Positions 16,849-25,729 of a stretch of 64,000 nucleotides of DNA are shown here, one piece after another (position 1 is the stretch's first letter; each line of letters starts with the position of its first letter). Below the pieces are notes generated by a model. The model was not told the DNA's origin and did no database searches. It worked only from the letters and a program-made list of their open reading frames with translations. This DNA is from Microbacterium esteraromaticum. GTDB taxonomy: Bacteria; Actinomycetota; Actinomycetes; Actinomycetales; Microbacteriaceae. The stretch spans positions 744,001-808,000 of the forward strand of contig NZ_JAFBBS010000001.1 in NCBI RefSeq assembly GCF_016907315.1, given 5' to 3'. Position numbers and translations under genes: made by a program.

Positions 16849-17331
16849 ATGCCCGCCGCATCATCCTCGACGCCGGGGAATGAGCTCGACGCCACCGACC
16901 GCCTCATCCTGTCGGAGCTGAGCCGGAACGGCCGCATCTCGAACTCGGATCTCGCCGCGATCGTCGGAGTCGCCGAGTCGACCTGCCTCAAGCGCGTGCG
17001 AGCGCTGCAGACCAACGGGGTCATCGTCGGCTTCCACGCCGAGATCTCGCCGTCAGCCATCGGACTGCACCTCGAAGCGCTCATCTCGATCCGGCTGCAC
17101 GCGCACGCCCGGGGCGATCTTCGTCGATTCCAGTCCTATCTCGAGGACCTGCCCGCCACCGAGCGCGTTTACTTCCTGGCGGGCGACCGCGACTTCCTCG
17201 TACACGTGGCCGTGGCCGATGCGACCGTGCTGCGCGAGCTGGTGTCCGACACGATCAGCCTCCGCCCCGAAGTGGCGTCGACGAGCACGAGCCTGATCTT
17301 CGCTCAGGCGCCGGGCGCGAGGGGCCTCTGA
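16849..17331 (+). CDS. Lrp/AsnC family transcriptional regulator
   Basis: A 160-residue regulator. Residues 11-60 are the AsnC-type helix-turn-helix (ELDATDRLILSELSRNGRIS, then NSDLAAIVGVAESTCLKRVR) and residues 75-155 a RAM ligand-binding domain (LISIRLHAHA, VYFLAGDRDFLVHVAV). AGGAG lies 7 nt before the ATG. The gene faces the convergent sulfurtransferase with a 25-bp gap and is not in an operon with it. The target is unknown; the family controls amino-acid transport and metabolism. Confidence 0.93.
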   Translation: MPAASSSTPGNELDATDRLILSELSRNGRISNSDLAAIVGVAESTCLKRVRALQTNGVIVGFHAEISPSAIGLHLEALISIRLHAHARGDLRRFQSYLEDLPATERVYFLAGDRDFLVHVAVADATVLRELVSDTISLRPEVASTSTSLIFAQAPGARGL

Positions 17332-17356
17332 TCACCCCACCGACGCCGTGCGCCCG

Positions 17357-18181
17357 TCACTCCGCGCCGGTCGCTACCGGCCGTCCCGGGGTGTTCGACC
17401 AGGCGCTCCACGAGCCGGGATAGACCGTCACGTCTCTTCCGGCGATCACGCCGGCCAGTGCCAGCTGAGCGGCGGTGATACCCGATCCGCAATACGCGGC
17501 GATCGGCGTGTCAGCCGTTGCGCCGACGGCGTCGAAAGCGGCCGCAATGTCGGACGCCGGGCGGAATCGCGCATCATCGGTGAGCAGCTGCCCGATCGGC
17601 AGGTTCTTCGCACCGGGGATGTGCCCGGCGACCGGGTCGATGGGCTCTGTCTCGCCGCGGTAGCGCTCAGCCACCCGGGCATCCAGCAGCGTGCCGTCGT
17701 CCGGCCAGCCGGCGGCCGCCTCGGTGTCGATCACGCCGTCGTTCCCTGGTGACCCGAGAACGATATCCCCTGGTGACACGACGACCTCACCCCTCTCGAC
17801 GTCGCCACCGATGCTCAGCCAGGCCTGCCAGCCGCCGTCGAGCACCCGCACCTCCAGCCCCGCGCGCCGCAGCGCCCACCAGGCGCGTGACGAGGGAAGC
17901 ATCCGGTCGTCGTCGTAGACGACCACCGACGCGCCCTGCCGTACGCCCCACCGACGCGCGGCCGCGGCGAGCGCGGCGTCGTCGGGCAGCGGGTGACGCC
18001 CCTCGTGCGGCTCCCCGTGACGAGTGAGGTCATGCTCGACGTCGACGAAGACTGCTCCGGGGATGTGCCCTGCGAGGTACTGATCGTGTCCGTCGGTGCG
18101 GCCGAGCGACCAGCGCGCGTCGAGCACGTGTATGGAGTCGAGCTGATCGCGCAGCTCGGCGGCCGAGATGAGCGGATGCAT
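17357..18181 (-). CDS. Sulfurtransferase, tandem rhodanese (3-mercaptopyruvate type)
   Basis: A 274-residue cytoplasmic protein of two rhodanese domains. The first, inactive domain starts ISAAELRDQLDSIHVLDARW. The second ends in YCGSGITA, with the persulfide-forming Cys; the CGSG(V/I)TA loop is the 3-mercaptopyruvate sulfurtransferase signature, as opposed to CRKG in thiosulfate sulfurtransferases. GGGAGGA lies 8 nt before the ATG at 18181. It lies 17 bp downstream of the aldo/keto reductase gene and is probably co-transcribed with it, although no functional link is evident. Confidence 0.93.
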   Translation of the reverse strand: MHPLISAAELRDQLDSIHVLDARWSLGRTDGHDQYLAGHIPGAVFVDVEHDLTRHGEPHEGRHPLPDDAALAAAARRWGVRQGASVVVYDDDRMLPSSRAWWALRRAGLEVRVLDGGWQAWLSIGGDVERGEVVVSPGDIVLGSPGNDGVIDTEAAAGWPDDGTLLDARVAERYRGETEPIDPVAGHIPGAKNLPIGQLLTDDARFRPASDIAAAFDAVGATADTPIAAYCGSGITAAQLALAGVIAGRDVTVYPGSWSAWSNTPGRPVATGAE

Positions 18182-18198
18182 GTCGCGCGTCCTCCCGG

Positions 18199-19128
18199 TC
18201 AGGGGACGATGTGCCCGCCGACACGGAACAGCTCGTACCATTCGGCGCGGGTGAGTTCGACGTCTGCTCCGGCGGCGGCGTCGGCGACGCGCTGCGGGGT
18301 GGTCGTGCCGAGCACGACCTGCATCTTCGCGGGGTGGCGAGTGATCCACGCCGTGGCGATGGCGATCGGGGCGACGTCGTACTTCGCGGCGAGCCTGTCG
18401 ATCACCGCATTCAGCTCGGGATGCTTCGGGTTGCCGAGGAAGACCCCGTCGAAGAAGCCGGCCTGGAACGGCGACCACGCCTGAACCGTGATGCCGTTGA
18501 TGCGGCAGTAGTCGACGATGCCGCCGCCGTCGCGGACGACGCTCTGCTCCTCCCCTGCCATGTTCGCGGCGATCCCCTGGGCGATGATCGGCGAGTGGGT
18601 GATCGACAGCTGCAGCTGGTTCGCGATGAGCGGCTGGCTCACGGCCGTTCGGAGCAGGTCGATCTGACGGGGAGTGTGGTTCGAGACGCCGAACGCGCGC
18701 ACCTTGCCTGCGGTCTCCAGCTCGTCGAAGGCACGGGCGACCTCGTCTGGTTCGACCAGCGCGTCGGGGCGGTGCAGCAGCAGAACGTCGATGTAGTCGG
18801 TGCGAAGCGCCTTCAGCGACCCCTCGACCTGGGTCGTGATGTGCTCGTACGAGAAGTCGAACATCTGCTGCGACGGCACGATCCCGCACTTGGTCTGCAG
18901 CACGATCTCGGACCGCTCCGCGGGGCTCAGCTGCAGGGCCGCCGAGAAGCGCTCCTCGCAGACGTGCATGGCGCCGCCGTAGATGTCGGCGTGGTCGAAG
19001 AAGTCGACACCGGCCGAGCGCGCGGTGTCGTAGAGCTCGCGGACCTCGGCATCGGTCTTGTCGGGGATGCGCATCATCCCGGCGATCACCGCGGGGGCGG
19101 TGCGGTTTCCGAACGGCACTGTCTTCAT
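18199..19128 (-). CDS. Aldo/keto reductase, YdhF-like
   Basis: A 309-residue NADPH-dependent reductase with the AKR barrel. The Asp-Tyr of the tetrad are in FFDHADIYGG, the Lys in VLQTKCGI and the His in VLLLHRPDAL. GVSNHTPRQIDLL and AWSPFQAGFFDG bind the cofactor. Sequence style is that of E. coli YdhF, a general aldehyde/ketone reductase. AGGAGGA lies 4 nt before the ATG. First gene of a two-gene unit with the sulfurtransferase. Confidence 0.93.
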   Translation of the reverse strand: MKTVPFGNRTAPAVIAGMMRIPDKTDAEVRELYDTARSAGVDFFDHADIYGGAMHVCEERFSAALQLSPAERSEIVLQTKCGIVPSQQMFDFSYEHITTQVEGSLKALRTDYIDVLLLHRPDALVEPDEVARAFDELETAGKVRAFGVSNHTPRQIDLLRTAVSQPLIANQLQLSITHSPIIAQGIAANMAGEEQSVVRDGGGIVDYCRINGITVQAWSPFQAGFFDGVFLGNPKHPELNAVIDRLAAKYDVAPIAIATAWITRHPAKMQVVLGTTTPQRVADAAAGADVELTRAEWYELFRVGGHIVP

Positions 19129-19224
19129 CGTTCCTCCTGAGGTCCGGTGACCACGCTACCCGTCAGCGTCGACACCCGGCCCCGGGGGCCCGACATCGGC
19201 CGCGCGACGGTTCGGACACGGCGC

Positions 19225-19230
19225 TAACGT
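19225..19230 (+). promoter_or_regulatory. Leaderless -10 box for pgi
   Basis: TAACGT ends 8 nt before the ATG at 19238, with no ribosome site between. Confidence 0.55.
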
Positions 19231-19237
19231 TGCGTGT

Positions 19238-20920
19238 ATGAGCGCACCGATCGATCCCACGTCCACGTCCGCCTGGGCTGAGCTGTCGGCCATCCGGGAC
19301 TCGTTCTCCCCCGACCTGCGTGGCTGGTTCGCCGATGACCCGACGCGCGTCGAGCGCCTGTCGCTGCCGCTGGCCGATCTGCACGTCGACCTGTCCAAGA
19401 ACCTCGTGACCGACGAGATCGTCGCCTCGCTCGTGCGACTGGCCGAGCAGACGGGTGTCGCGGAGCGCTATGCGGCGATGTTGGCGGGCGAGCACATCAA
19501 CACCACCGAAGACCGCGCCGTGCTGCACACGGCGCTGCGTCGCCCTGAGGGCGCGTCTCCTGCGCTCGTCGTCGACGGGCAGGACGTCGACGACGACGTG
19601 CAGTCCGTACTCGCCTCGCTGTCGGCGTTCGCCGACCGGGTGCGCTCCGGTGACTGGGTCGGCGTCACGGGCAAGAAGGTCACGCATGTCGTGAACATCG
19701 GCATCGGCGGCTCTGACCTGGGCCCCGTGATGGTCTACGAGGCGCTCAAGCCGCTGGCGGATGCCGGTATCGAGGCGCGGTTCGTGTCGAACATCGACCC
19801 GACCGACATCGCTCAGAAGACAGCCGACCTTGATCCCGAGTCGACTCTGTTCATCGTGGCCTCGAAGACCTTCACCACGCTCGAGACCCTGACCAACGCG
19901 CGCCTCGCGCGCGACTGGCTGTGGGCGGGGCTCTCGGCGGCCGGTCTGATGGAAGACGACGACGCGAGCCGCAAGGGCGCCGTCGCTCACCACTTCGTCG
20001 CGGTCTCGACCGCCCTCGACAAGGTCGAGGCCTTCGGGATCGACCCCGAGAACGCATTCGGTTTCTGGGACTGGGTGGGCGGGCGCTACTCGGTCGACTC
20101 GGCGATCGGGCTGTCGCTCGCGATCGTCTTCGGCCCCTCGGCGTTCCGCGAGCTGCTCGCCGGCTTCCACGCCGTCGACGAGCACGTGCGCACCACCCCG
20201 CTGGCGCAGAACGTGCCGGTGCTGATGGGGCTGCTGAACGTCTGGTACGTGAACTTCCTCGGCGCGCAGTCGCACGCCGTGCTGCCCTACGCGCAGCAGC
20301 TGAGCCGCTTCGCCGCGTATCTGCAGCAGCTGACCATGGAGTCGAACGGCAAGTCGGTGCGGTGGGACGGCACGCCCGTCACGACCGACACCGGCGAGGT
20401 GTTCTGGGGCGAACCGGGAACGAACGGCCAGCACGCGTTCTACCAGCTGATCCACCAGGGCACCCGCCTGATCCCGGCCGACTTCATCGCCTTCGTGAAC
20501 CCCGCCTACCCGCTGACCGACGGCGGCGCCGACGTGCACGGCCTGTTCCTGGCGAACTTCCTCGCGCAGACCAGGGCCCTCGCCTTCGGCAAGACGGCGG
20601 AAGAGGTCGAGGCCGAAGGCACGACCGGCGCCCTCGTCGCCGCGCGCACTTTCCCCGGCAATCGCCCGACGACGTCGATCTTCGCCCCCGCTCTCACGCC
20701 GGCCGTGCTCGGCCAGCTCATCGCACTGTACGAGCACATCACGTTCACTCAGGGTGTGATCTGGGGCATCAACTCCTTCGATCAGTGGGGTGTCGAGCTC
20801 GGCAAGCAGCTGGCCATGCAGATCGCCCCGGCGATCGAGGGCGATGAGGAGGCCCTCGCCGCGCAGGACCCGTCGACCAAGGCCCTGCTCGCCTACTACC
20901 AGGCGAACCGCGCCCGCTGA
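19238..20920 (+). CDS. pgi: Glucose-6-phosphate isomerase
   Basis: A 560-residue enzyme interconverting glucose-6-phosphate and fructose-6-phosphate in glycolysis and gluconeogenesis. Length and motifs match the bacterial/eukaryotic long form: [19 protein letters not shown] binds the phosphate, [15 protein letters not shown] carries the second signature, [11 protein letters not shown] and [18 protein letters not shown] contribute the catalytic Glu and His, and [10 protein letters not shown] the C-terminal Lys. A stand-alone, monocistronic gene with leaderless promoter and strong terminator. Confidence 0.98.
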   Translation: MSAPIDPTSTSAWAELSAIRDSFSPDLRGWFADDPTRVERLSLPLADLHVDLSKNLVTDEIVASLVRLAEQTGVAERYAAMLAGEHINTTEDRAVLHTALRRPEGASPALVVDGQDVDDDVQSVLASLSAFADRVRSGDWVGVTGKKVTHVVNIGIGGSDLGPVMVYEALKPLADAGIEARFVSNIDPTDIAQKTADLDPESTLFIVASKTFTTLETLTNARLARDWLWAGLSAAGLMEDDDASRKGAVAHHFVAVSTALDKVEAFGIDPENAFGFWDWVGGRYSVDSAIGLSLAIVFGPSAFRELLAGFHAVDEHVRTTPLAQNVPVLMGLLNVWYVNFLGAQSHAVLPYAQQLSRFAAYLQQLTMESNGKSVRWDGTPVTTDTGEVFWGEPGTNGQHAFYQLIHQGTRLIPADFIAFVNPAYPLTDGGADVHGLFLANFLAQTRALAFGKTAEEVEAEGTTGALVAARTFPGNRPTTSIFAPALTPAVLGQLIALYEHITFTQGVIWGINSFDQWGVELGKQLAMQIAPAIEGDEEALAAQDPSTKALLAYYQANRAR

Positions 20921-20925
20921 CCGGC

Positions 20926-20965
20926 GTTCCGGATGCCCGTAGCGCAGCAGCCGGGCATCCGGAAC
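20926..20965 (+). terminator. pgi terminator hairpin
   Basis: GTTCCGGATGCCCG (20926-20939) pairs perfectly with CGGGCATCCGGAAC (20952-20965) around a 12-nt loop, 5 nt after the stop codon. Confidence 0.75.
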
Positions 20966-20992
20966 CCCCTGCTCGGCGGCGGCCGCCGAGCG

Positions 20993-20998
20993 TACCGT
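20993..20998 (+). promoter_or_regulatory. Leaderless -10 box for the FMN reductase gene
   Basis: TACCGT ends 8 nt before the ATG at 21006, supporting that ATG over the GTG at 20997 that lies within the box. Confidence 0.5.
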
Positions 20999-21005
20999 GC
21001 GGTGC

Positions 21006-21617
21006 ATGGATGACACGCTCAGCGCACTTCTGATCAACTGCACCCTCAAACCGTCGCCGTCCGGCTCGAGCACCCATGTTCTGGGCGAGCAGGTGCTGAA
21101 CGCCCTGGCCGAGCACGGGGTGACCGCCGACCGCATCCGCGCCGTCGACCACGACATCCGCCCCGGCGTTCAGGCCGACATGGGCGACGGCGATCAGTGG
21201 CCGTCACTGCGAGAGCGGGTGCTCGCGGCCGACATCCTCGTGTTCGCGACGCCGACGTGGATGGGTCAGCATTCGAGCGTCGCGCAGCGCGTGCTCGAAC
21301 GGCTCGACGCCGAGCTCAGCGAGACCGATGAGCAGGGCCGCCCGACGCTGTTCGACAAGGTTGCGCTCGCCGTCATCGTGGGCAACGAGGACGGGGCGCA
21401 TCACATCGCGGCGATCGTGTTCCAGTCGCTGAACGATGTCGGCTTCACGATTCCCGCGCAGGGCTCGATCTACTGGAACGGCGAGGCTATGGGCTCGGTC
21501 GACTACAAGGACCTCGATCAGACGCCCGAGAAGGTCGCGCAGACGATCACGACCGCGGCGGCGAACGCCGCGCACCTGGCCCGGATGCTGAAGGAGAGGG
21601 CGTACCCGAAGGCCTGA
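21006..21617 (+). CDS. NAD(P)H-dependent FMN reductase / flavodoxin-like oxidoreductase
   Basis: A 203-residue flavodoxin-fold protein. The N-terminal LLINCTLKPSPSGSSTHVL is the phosphate-binding loop of the NADPH-dependent FMN reductase family. ILVFATPTWMGQHSSVAQRVLERLD holds the flavin-ring loop. The second half (VALAVIVGNEDGAHHIAAIVFQSLNDVGF) is also family-typical. Likely a flavin or quinone reductase; the physiological acceptor is unknown. A single gene converging on the desaturase with a shared strong terminator. Confidence 0.9.
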   Translation: MDDTLSALLINCTLKPSPSGSSTHVLGEQVLNALAEHGVTADRIRAVDHDIRPGVQADMGDGDQWPSLRERVLAADILVFATPTWMGQHSSVAQRVLERLDAELSETDEQGRPTLFDKVALAVIVGNEDGAHHIAAIVFQSLNDVGFTIPAQGSIYWNGEAMGSVDYKDLDQTPEKVAQTITTAAANAAHLARMLKERAYPKA

Positions 21618-21633
21618 TCGTCCACGCAGACGC

Positions 21634-21671
21634 AGAAGAAGGCGGATGCCCTCGGGCATCCGCCTTCTTCT
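21634..21671. terminator. Bidirectional terminator between FMN reductase and desaturase
   Basis: AGAAGAAGGCGGATGCCC (21634-21651) pairs perfectly over 18 bp with its complement at 21654-21671, loop TC. A/T-rich stem bases at the foot give U-rich tails on both strands. It serves the two convergent genes. Confidence 0.85.
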
Positions 21672-21676
21672 GTTCG

Positions 21677-22708
21677 TCAGGCGCGGCGCAGCTGCGCGGC
21701 AGCCGGGCAGTCGAAGGGGTCGGCCCCGGCGGCGAGGCCGACGCGGTTCAGGTACTCGATGACGATCGCGTACGAGCGGCCCAGGCTGGTCTCGGTGTAC
21801 GGCACGTTGTTCGAGAGGCAGTAGTCGCGAACGATCTCGCGCGCCTTCGCGAGGTGCGGGCGCGGCATGTTCGGGAACAGGTGGTGCTCCACCTGGTAGT
21901 TGAGGCCGCCCATGAGCGCGGTCGCCCACCAGCCGCCGCGGATGTTGCGCGAGGTGCGCACCTGCTTCGAGAAGAAGTCGAGGCGGGCGTTCGGGTCGAT
22001 GATCGGCATCCCCTTGTGGTTCGGCGCGAACGACGCTCCCATGTAGACGCCGAAGACAGCCAGCTGCACACCCAGGAACGCGAACGCCATTCCGAGCGGA
22101 AGCATCATGAACACCGGGATCAGCACGATCGCGAAGCGCACGGCGATGATGCCGAGCTCGGTCCAGCGTCCCTTGACCTTCTTCTTCGTCAGGAGGTGCT
22201 TCAGCCCGATGTAGTGCAGGTTCAGGCCTTCCAGGGTGAGCAGAGGGAAGAACAGCCATCCCTGCTTGCGAGTGATGAGGCGGATCAGACCCCGCGACTT
22301 CGCCGCGTCCTCTTCGAGGAACGAGATGGTGTCGACCTCGATGTCAGGGTCCTTGCCGACCTGGTTCGGGTTGCCGTGATGCTTGGTGTGCTTGGAGTCC
22401 CACCACGAGTAGCTCATGCCGATGGAGCCCGCGAGGATGCGGGCGAGCGTGAAGTTCGCCGGCCCCGAGCTCAGGATCTGCCGGTGGGCCGCCTCGTGCG
22501 AGAGGAAGGCGATCTGGGTGAAGATGATGCCGAGGGCTCCAGCGATCAGCAGCTGATACCAGCTGTCGCCGAGCAGGATGAACCCCGTGACGGCTCCGCC
22601 CAGCGCGAGTGCGATGCCGGCGGCGACGAGGATGTAGAACCACGAGGCGCGGCGCAGCAGTCCGGTCTCGCGGACGACCTGCGACACCTGCTTGTAGGCG
22701 TGGGCCAT
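21677..22708 (-). CDS. Fatty acid desaturase, QxEHH type
   Basis: A membrane di-iron desaturase of 343 residues from the first ATG. The three histidine boxes are HEAAH, HTKHH and QVEHH, the last being the variant typical of front-end and actinobacterial acyl-lipid desaturases. No cytochrome b5 domain. Helices: SWFYILVAAGIALALGGAV, LIAGALGIIFTQIAFL, and AIVLIPVFMMLPLGMAFAF. The coding frame continues upstream without a stop for about 32 codons with normal GC3 and a plausible sequence (GPVRQTYSGTAEFPP just before the ATG). No ATG, GTG or TTG is available there, but an AGGAG lies 6 nt before an ATC at 22804. The true start may be that ATC (see finding). Confidence 0.93.
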   Translation of the reverse strand: MAHAYKQVSQVVRETGLLRRASWFYILVAAGIALALGGAVTGFILLGDSWYQLLIAGALGIIFTQIAFLSHEAAHRQILSSGPANFTLARILAGSIGMSYSWWDSKHTKHHGNPNQVGKDPDIEVDTISFLEEDAAKSRGLIRLITRKQGWLFFPLLTLEGLNLHYIGLKHLLTKKKVKGRWTELGIIAVRFAIVLIPVFMMLPLGMAFAFLGVQLAVFGVYMGASFAPNHKGMPIIDPNARLDFFSKQVRTSRNIRGGWWATALMGGLNYQVEHHLFPNMPRPHLAKAREIVRDYCLSNNVPYTETSLGRSYAIVIEYLNRVGLAAGADPFDCPAAAQLRRA

Positions 22709-22974
22709 CGGGGGGAACTCGGCCGTGCCCGAGTAGGTCTGGCGGACCGGTCCGAGGATCGCTGCGCCGCTGTCGACGTCGGTGTCGATGTGGGTGGAAC
22801 TGATGATGCTCTCCTGCCGCTCGGATGCCCTTGAGCTGTGTCAGCCAAAGGCGGATGCCGATCGCTGGTGCCCACGCTACGCCGGTCGGTATGCGTGCGG
22901 ACGCATACGTCGCCGTCTTTCTCCGGGCGAATGCCGGCTTGGTGATCGGAACGGCGAGCGGGAAGACTGTTCGG

Positions 22975-24432
22975 ATGACCGACGACTCCCCGTCCTCCCC
23001 CTACTCGCGACCCGTCTCCCCCGAGACGTCGGCGGGCCACCCGGTGACAGGCAAGAAGCTCCGCTCCCGTCACGTCATGATGATCACCCTGGGCGGCATC
23101 ATCGGCGCCAGCCTCTTCGTCGGCTCCGGAAACGTCATCCGCTCCGTCGGGCCGGCGGCGATCCTCTCCTACCTGCTCGGCGGTCTGCTGGTGTTCCTCG
23201 CCATGCGCATGCTGGGCGAGATGGCGGCGGCGCGCCCGACCATCGGGTCGTTCATGGAGTACGCCCGCGTGGGACTGGGCGACTGGGCCGCCTATCTCGT
23301 GGGCTGGCTGTACTGGTACTTCTGGGTCGGCGTCCTCGCGTACGAGGCGGTGCTCGGCGGCGAGACGCTGCACGAGTGGTTCGCCCTCCTCCCCTCGTGG
23401 GCGTGGTCGCTGCTGCTGATCCTCATCTTCATCGGCACCAACGCCATCTCGGTGCGCACCTTCGGCGAGGTCGAGTTCTGGCTGGCGAGCATCAAGGTCA
23501 TCGCCATCGTGGTCTTCCTCGGCGCCGGCCTGCTGTTCGCCCTCGGCCTGTGGCCCAACGCCTCCTTCTCCGTGCCGAACCTGTGGGAGCACGGCGGCTT
23601 CGCCCCGAACGGCATCGGCGTGGCGCTGACAGGAGTGGCGCTCGTCATCTTCTCGTACTTCGGCACCGAGATCGCCGTGATGGCCGCCGCAGAGTCGGAG
23701 GATCCCGCCAAGGGCATCCGCCAGGCGACGAGCACCGTGATCTGGCGCATCCTGCTGTTCTTCGTCGGCGCTGTGCTGGTCATCACCATGGTCATCCCGT
23801 GGAACGAGCTTCCCGAGCCGGTGAACGTGGCGGCCGCACCCTTCACGCAGGTGTTCGCACTGCTGGGGCTCCCCGGCGCCGCAGTAGTGATGCAGCTCGT
23901 GATCTTCACCGCCGTGATCTCGGTACTCAACTCGGGCCTGTACTCGGCATCGCGCATGTTCGCGGCGCTCGCCGATCAGGGCTTCGCACCGCGGCTCGTC
24001 GCGAAGCGGTCTCGCAACGGCGTGCCGCTCTGGGCCCTGGTCGCGTCGACCAGCGGCGCGGTCGTCGCCACGATCGTGAACTTCGCGGCCCCCGCCTCGG
24101 GCGTCTTCGACTTCATCATGAACTCGGCCGGCCTGGTCGCGCTGTTCGTGTACGTCTTCATCGCGCTCACCCAGATGCGCCTCCGGCAGAAGATGACTCC
24201 GGAGGAGGCCGCCGGACTGAAGCTGCGGATGTGGCTGCACCCGTGGCTGAACATCCTGCTCATCGCGGCGATCGCCGCCGTCTTCGTCGTCATGCTCACC
24301 ACCGAGGCCGGGCGCACGCAGGTGTGGACGAGCCTGATCGCCACGGGACTGCTCATCGCGGTGTGGCCGCTGGTGAGGCGCAACCTGCGCAGGCGCAGGG
24401 CGTCCGCCGACGCCGAGGTGCCGAGCGCCTGA
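22975..24432 (+). CDS. Amino acid permease, APC superfamily (GabP/AnsP-like)
   Basis: A 485-residue transporter with 12 predicted helices. The helix 1 signature MMITLGGIIGASLFVGSGNVI carries the substrate-binding GxG turn of amino-acid/polyamine antiporter family members. FSYFGTEIAVMAAAESEDPAKGI is the characteristic segment of the AAT subfamily (GABA, aromatic and asparagine permeases). The start at 22975 gives the usual polar N-terminal tail (MTDDSPSSPYSRPVSPE, then KKLRSRH before helix 1). A longer in-frame ATG exists at 22825 but its added residues are unlike the family. Monocistronic. Substrate not determinable. Confidence 0.92.
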   Translation: MTDDSPSSPYSRPVSPETSAGHPVTGKKLRSRHVMMITLGGIIGASLFVGSGNVIRSVGPAAILSYLLGGLLVFLAMRMLGEMAAARPTIGSFMEYARVGLGDWAAYLVGWLYWYFWVGVLAYEAVLGGETLHEWFALLPSWAWSLLLILIFIGTNAISVRTFGEVEFWLASIKVIAIVVFLGAGLLFALGLWPNASFSVPNLWEHGGFAPNGIGVALTGVALVIFSYFGTEIAVMAAAESEDPAKGIRQATSTVIWRILLFFVGAVLVITMVIPWNELPEPVNVAAAPFTQVFALLGLPGAAVVMQLVIFTAVISVLNSGLYSASRMFAALADQGFAPRLVAKRSRNGVPLWALVASTSGAVVATIVNFAAPASGVFDFIMNSAGLVALFVYVFIALTQMRLRQKMTPEEAAGLKLRMWLHPWLNILLIAAIAAVFVVMLTTEAGRTQVWTSLIATGLLIAVWPLVRRNLRRRRASADAEVPSA

Positions 24433-24526
24433 TCCTGACGTGCACCGTCTGTGTCCGATGTCGGTGGCCGGGCGTAACGTGACCGCGGGAGCATTCGCCC
24501 CACGATCTCGAGGAAGGCGCAGGAGC

Positions 24527-24907
24527 ATGGACTGGAAGATCGAGCTCATCTTCGTACCGGTGACCGATGTCGACCGCTCGAAGGAGTTCTACGTGAAGAT
24601 CGGGTTCAACCCCGATCACGACCAGCAGGTGAACGACGAGCTGCGCTTCGTGCAGATGACCCCGCCAGGGTCTGCCTGCTCGATCGCCTTCGGCACGGGC
24701 CTCGGCGTCGACCTCGAACCAGGACGGCAGAACACGATCCAGGTCGTCGTACCTGATGCCGATGAGGCGCTGTCGCACCTGCGGTCAGTCGGCGTCGAGG
24801 CTCGCGGTGTCGATGAGCTCGCCTGGGGTCGCTTCGTGACCTTCGACGACCCCGACGGCAACACCTGGACGCTGCAGCAGCTGCCGGACTACAGCGCGCA
24901 GGGCTGA
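24527..24907 (+). CDS. VOC superfamily protein (glyoxalase/bleomycin resistance fold)
   Basis: A 126-residue single VOC domain with two beta-alpha-beta-beta-beta modules: IELIFVPVTDVDRSKEFYV opens the first and IQVVVPDADEALSHLRSVGV the second, ending GRFVTFDDPDGNTWTLQQ with the usual metal-side Asp/Gly turn. Such stand-alone proteins are lyases, dioxygenases or binding proteins; function unassigned. An AGGAAGG site lies 9 nt before the ATG, and TAACGT at 24474-24479 is a likely -10 box. It is followed by a strong terminator. Confidence 0.88.
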   Translation: MDWKIELIFVPVTDVDRSKEFYVKIGFNPDHDQQVNDELRFVQMTPPGSACSIAFGTGLGVDLEPGRQNTIQVVVPDADEALSHLRSVGVEARGVDELAWGRFVTFDDPDGNTWTLQQLPDYSAQG

Positions 24908-24929
24908 GCAGCCGCAGGGTGCGGACGTG

Positions 24930-24963
24930 AAGAGGGCGGATGCTGCACAGCATCCGCCCTCTT
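24930..24963. terminator. Bidirectional terminator, VOC gene / flavin reductase
   Basis: AAGAGGGCGGATGCTG (24930-24945) pairs perfectly with CAGCATCCGCCCTCTT (24948-24963), 16-bp stem, loop CA, between two convergent genes. Confidence 0.85.
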
Positions 24964-24976
24964 CCGCTCGGCCCGA

Positions 24977-25609
24977 TCAGGAGCTCATGGCGGCCGCTGG
25001 TTCGTCGAGCAGAGGTGCCCGGAAGTTCGAGCCGACGCGAGCCCCCTGGGCGAAGTAGTGACGGAAGCTGTAATACAGCGGCTGCCACTTGTCGGTGTCC
25101 ACGCGATCGGGCCCTTGAGGCCTGAGGATGCTCTCGTGCGCGTGAACACGCAGGACCTCGGCCTCGACGGCGACAGCGCTGCCTCCGTCGATCTCGATGA
25201 GCTGCGCGACGCGCGCTTCGATCTGCACAGGGCACTCGCCGATTCGAAGAGGAAGAACATCCTGCGAGTTGACGCGCGTCAAGCCGCCGAGGCTCCACTT
25301 GTCACTCTCGTGACGATAGCTCGCCTTCTTCTCGTCGGGAACCGGCGTGCGGCCCGTAGTCGGGGCGATCGCCTCGACGGCAGGCGCGAGATCGGCCGAG
25401 GGGAGGTTGATGACGAGCTCGCCGACGCGCTGCAGGTTCGCGTACGCCTGGCCCTCCGAGCCCAATCCGAGCATGTAGCGATCGCCCAATGCCCACGCCG
25501 ACGAGATCGGGCTGATGTTCGACGACCCGTCCGGGTTGACCGTGGTGATCAACGCGACAGGAGTCCCGAAGTACAGCACGGGCAGATCGACATTCCTGGT
25601 TCTCTCCAT
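24977..25609 (-). CDS. Flavin reductase-like FMN-binding protein
   Basis: A 210-residue protein of the flavin-reductase-like split-barrel family. It begins VLYFGTPVALITTVNPDGSSNISPISSAWALG, the FMN-binding start of the fold, and continues LGLGSEGQAYANLQRVGELVINLP. The ATG at 25609 is preferred over a GTG further up because GAGAAT ends 7 nt before it and the upstream codons are not family-like. It is separated from the amino-acid operon upstream by a hairpin at 25684-25716. It may supply reduced flavin to a partner monooxygenase, none of which is visible here. Confidence 0.88.
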   Translation of the reverse strand: MERTRNVDLPVLYFGTPVALITTVNPDGSSNISPISSAWALGDRYMLGLGSEGQAYANLQRVGELVINLPSADLAPAVEAIAPTTGRTPVPDEKKASYRHESDKWSLGGLTRVNSQDVLPLRIGECPVQIEARVAQLIEIDGGSAVAVEAEVLRVHAHESILRPQGPDRVDTDKWQPLYYSFRHYFAQGARVGSNFRAPLLDEPAAAMSS

Positions 25610-25683
25610 GCCTCCATTCTCGGCCAGCGCCACGTCGGCCGAGAGCACCCAGGCGGGTCGTGCAGTCGCGGCTCTCAGACGCG

Positions 25684-25716
25684 AAGAGAGCGGATGCGCC
25701 CAGCATCCGCCCTCTT
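25684..25716 (-). terminator. Hairpin after the FAD oxidoreductase gene
   Basis: AAGAGAGCGGATGC and GCATCCGCCCTCTT form a 14-bp stem with one A-C mismatch and a 5-nt loop (GCCCA). It probably ends the operon at 30472-25730. Confidence 0.65.
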
Positions 25717-25729
25717 CTGCTCGTCCCGA

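Noticed and set aside
22546..24549. A 667-codon minus-strand frame opposite the APC permease
   Set aside because: Arg/Gly/His-rich composition without any motif; the permease on the plus strand explains the sequence.
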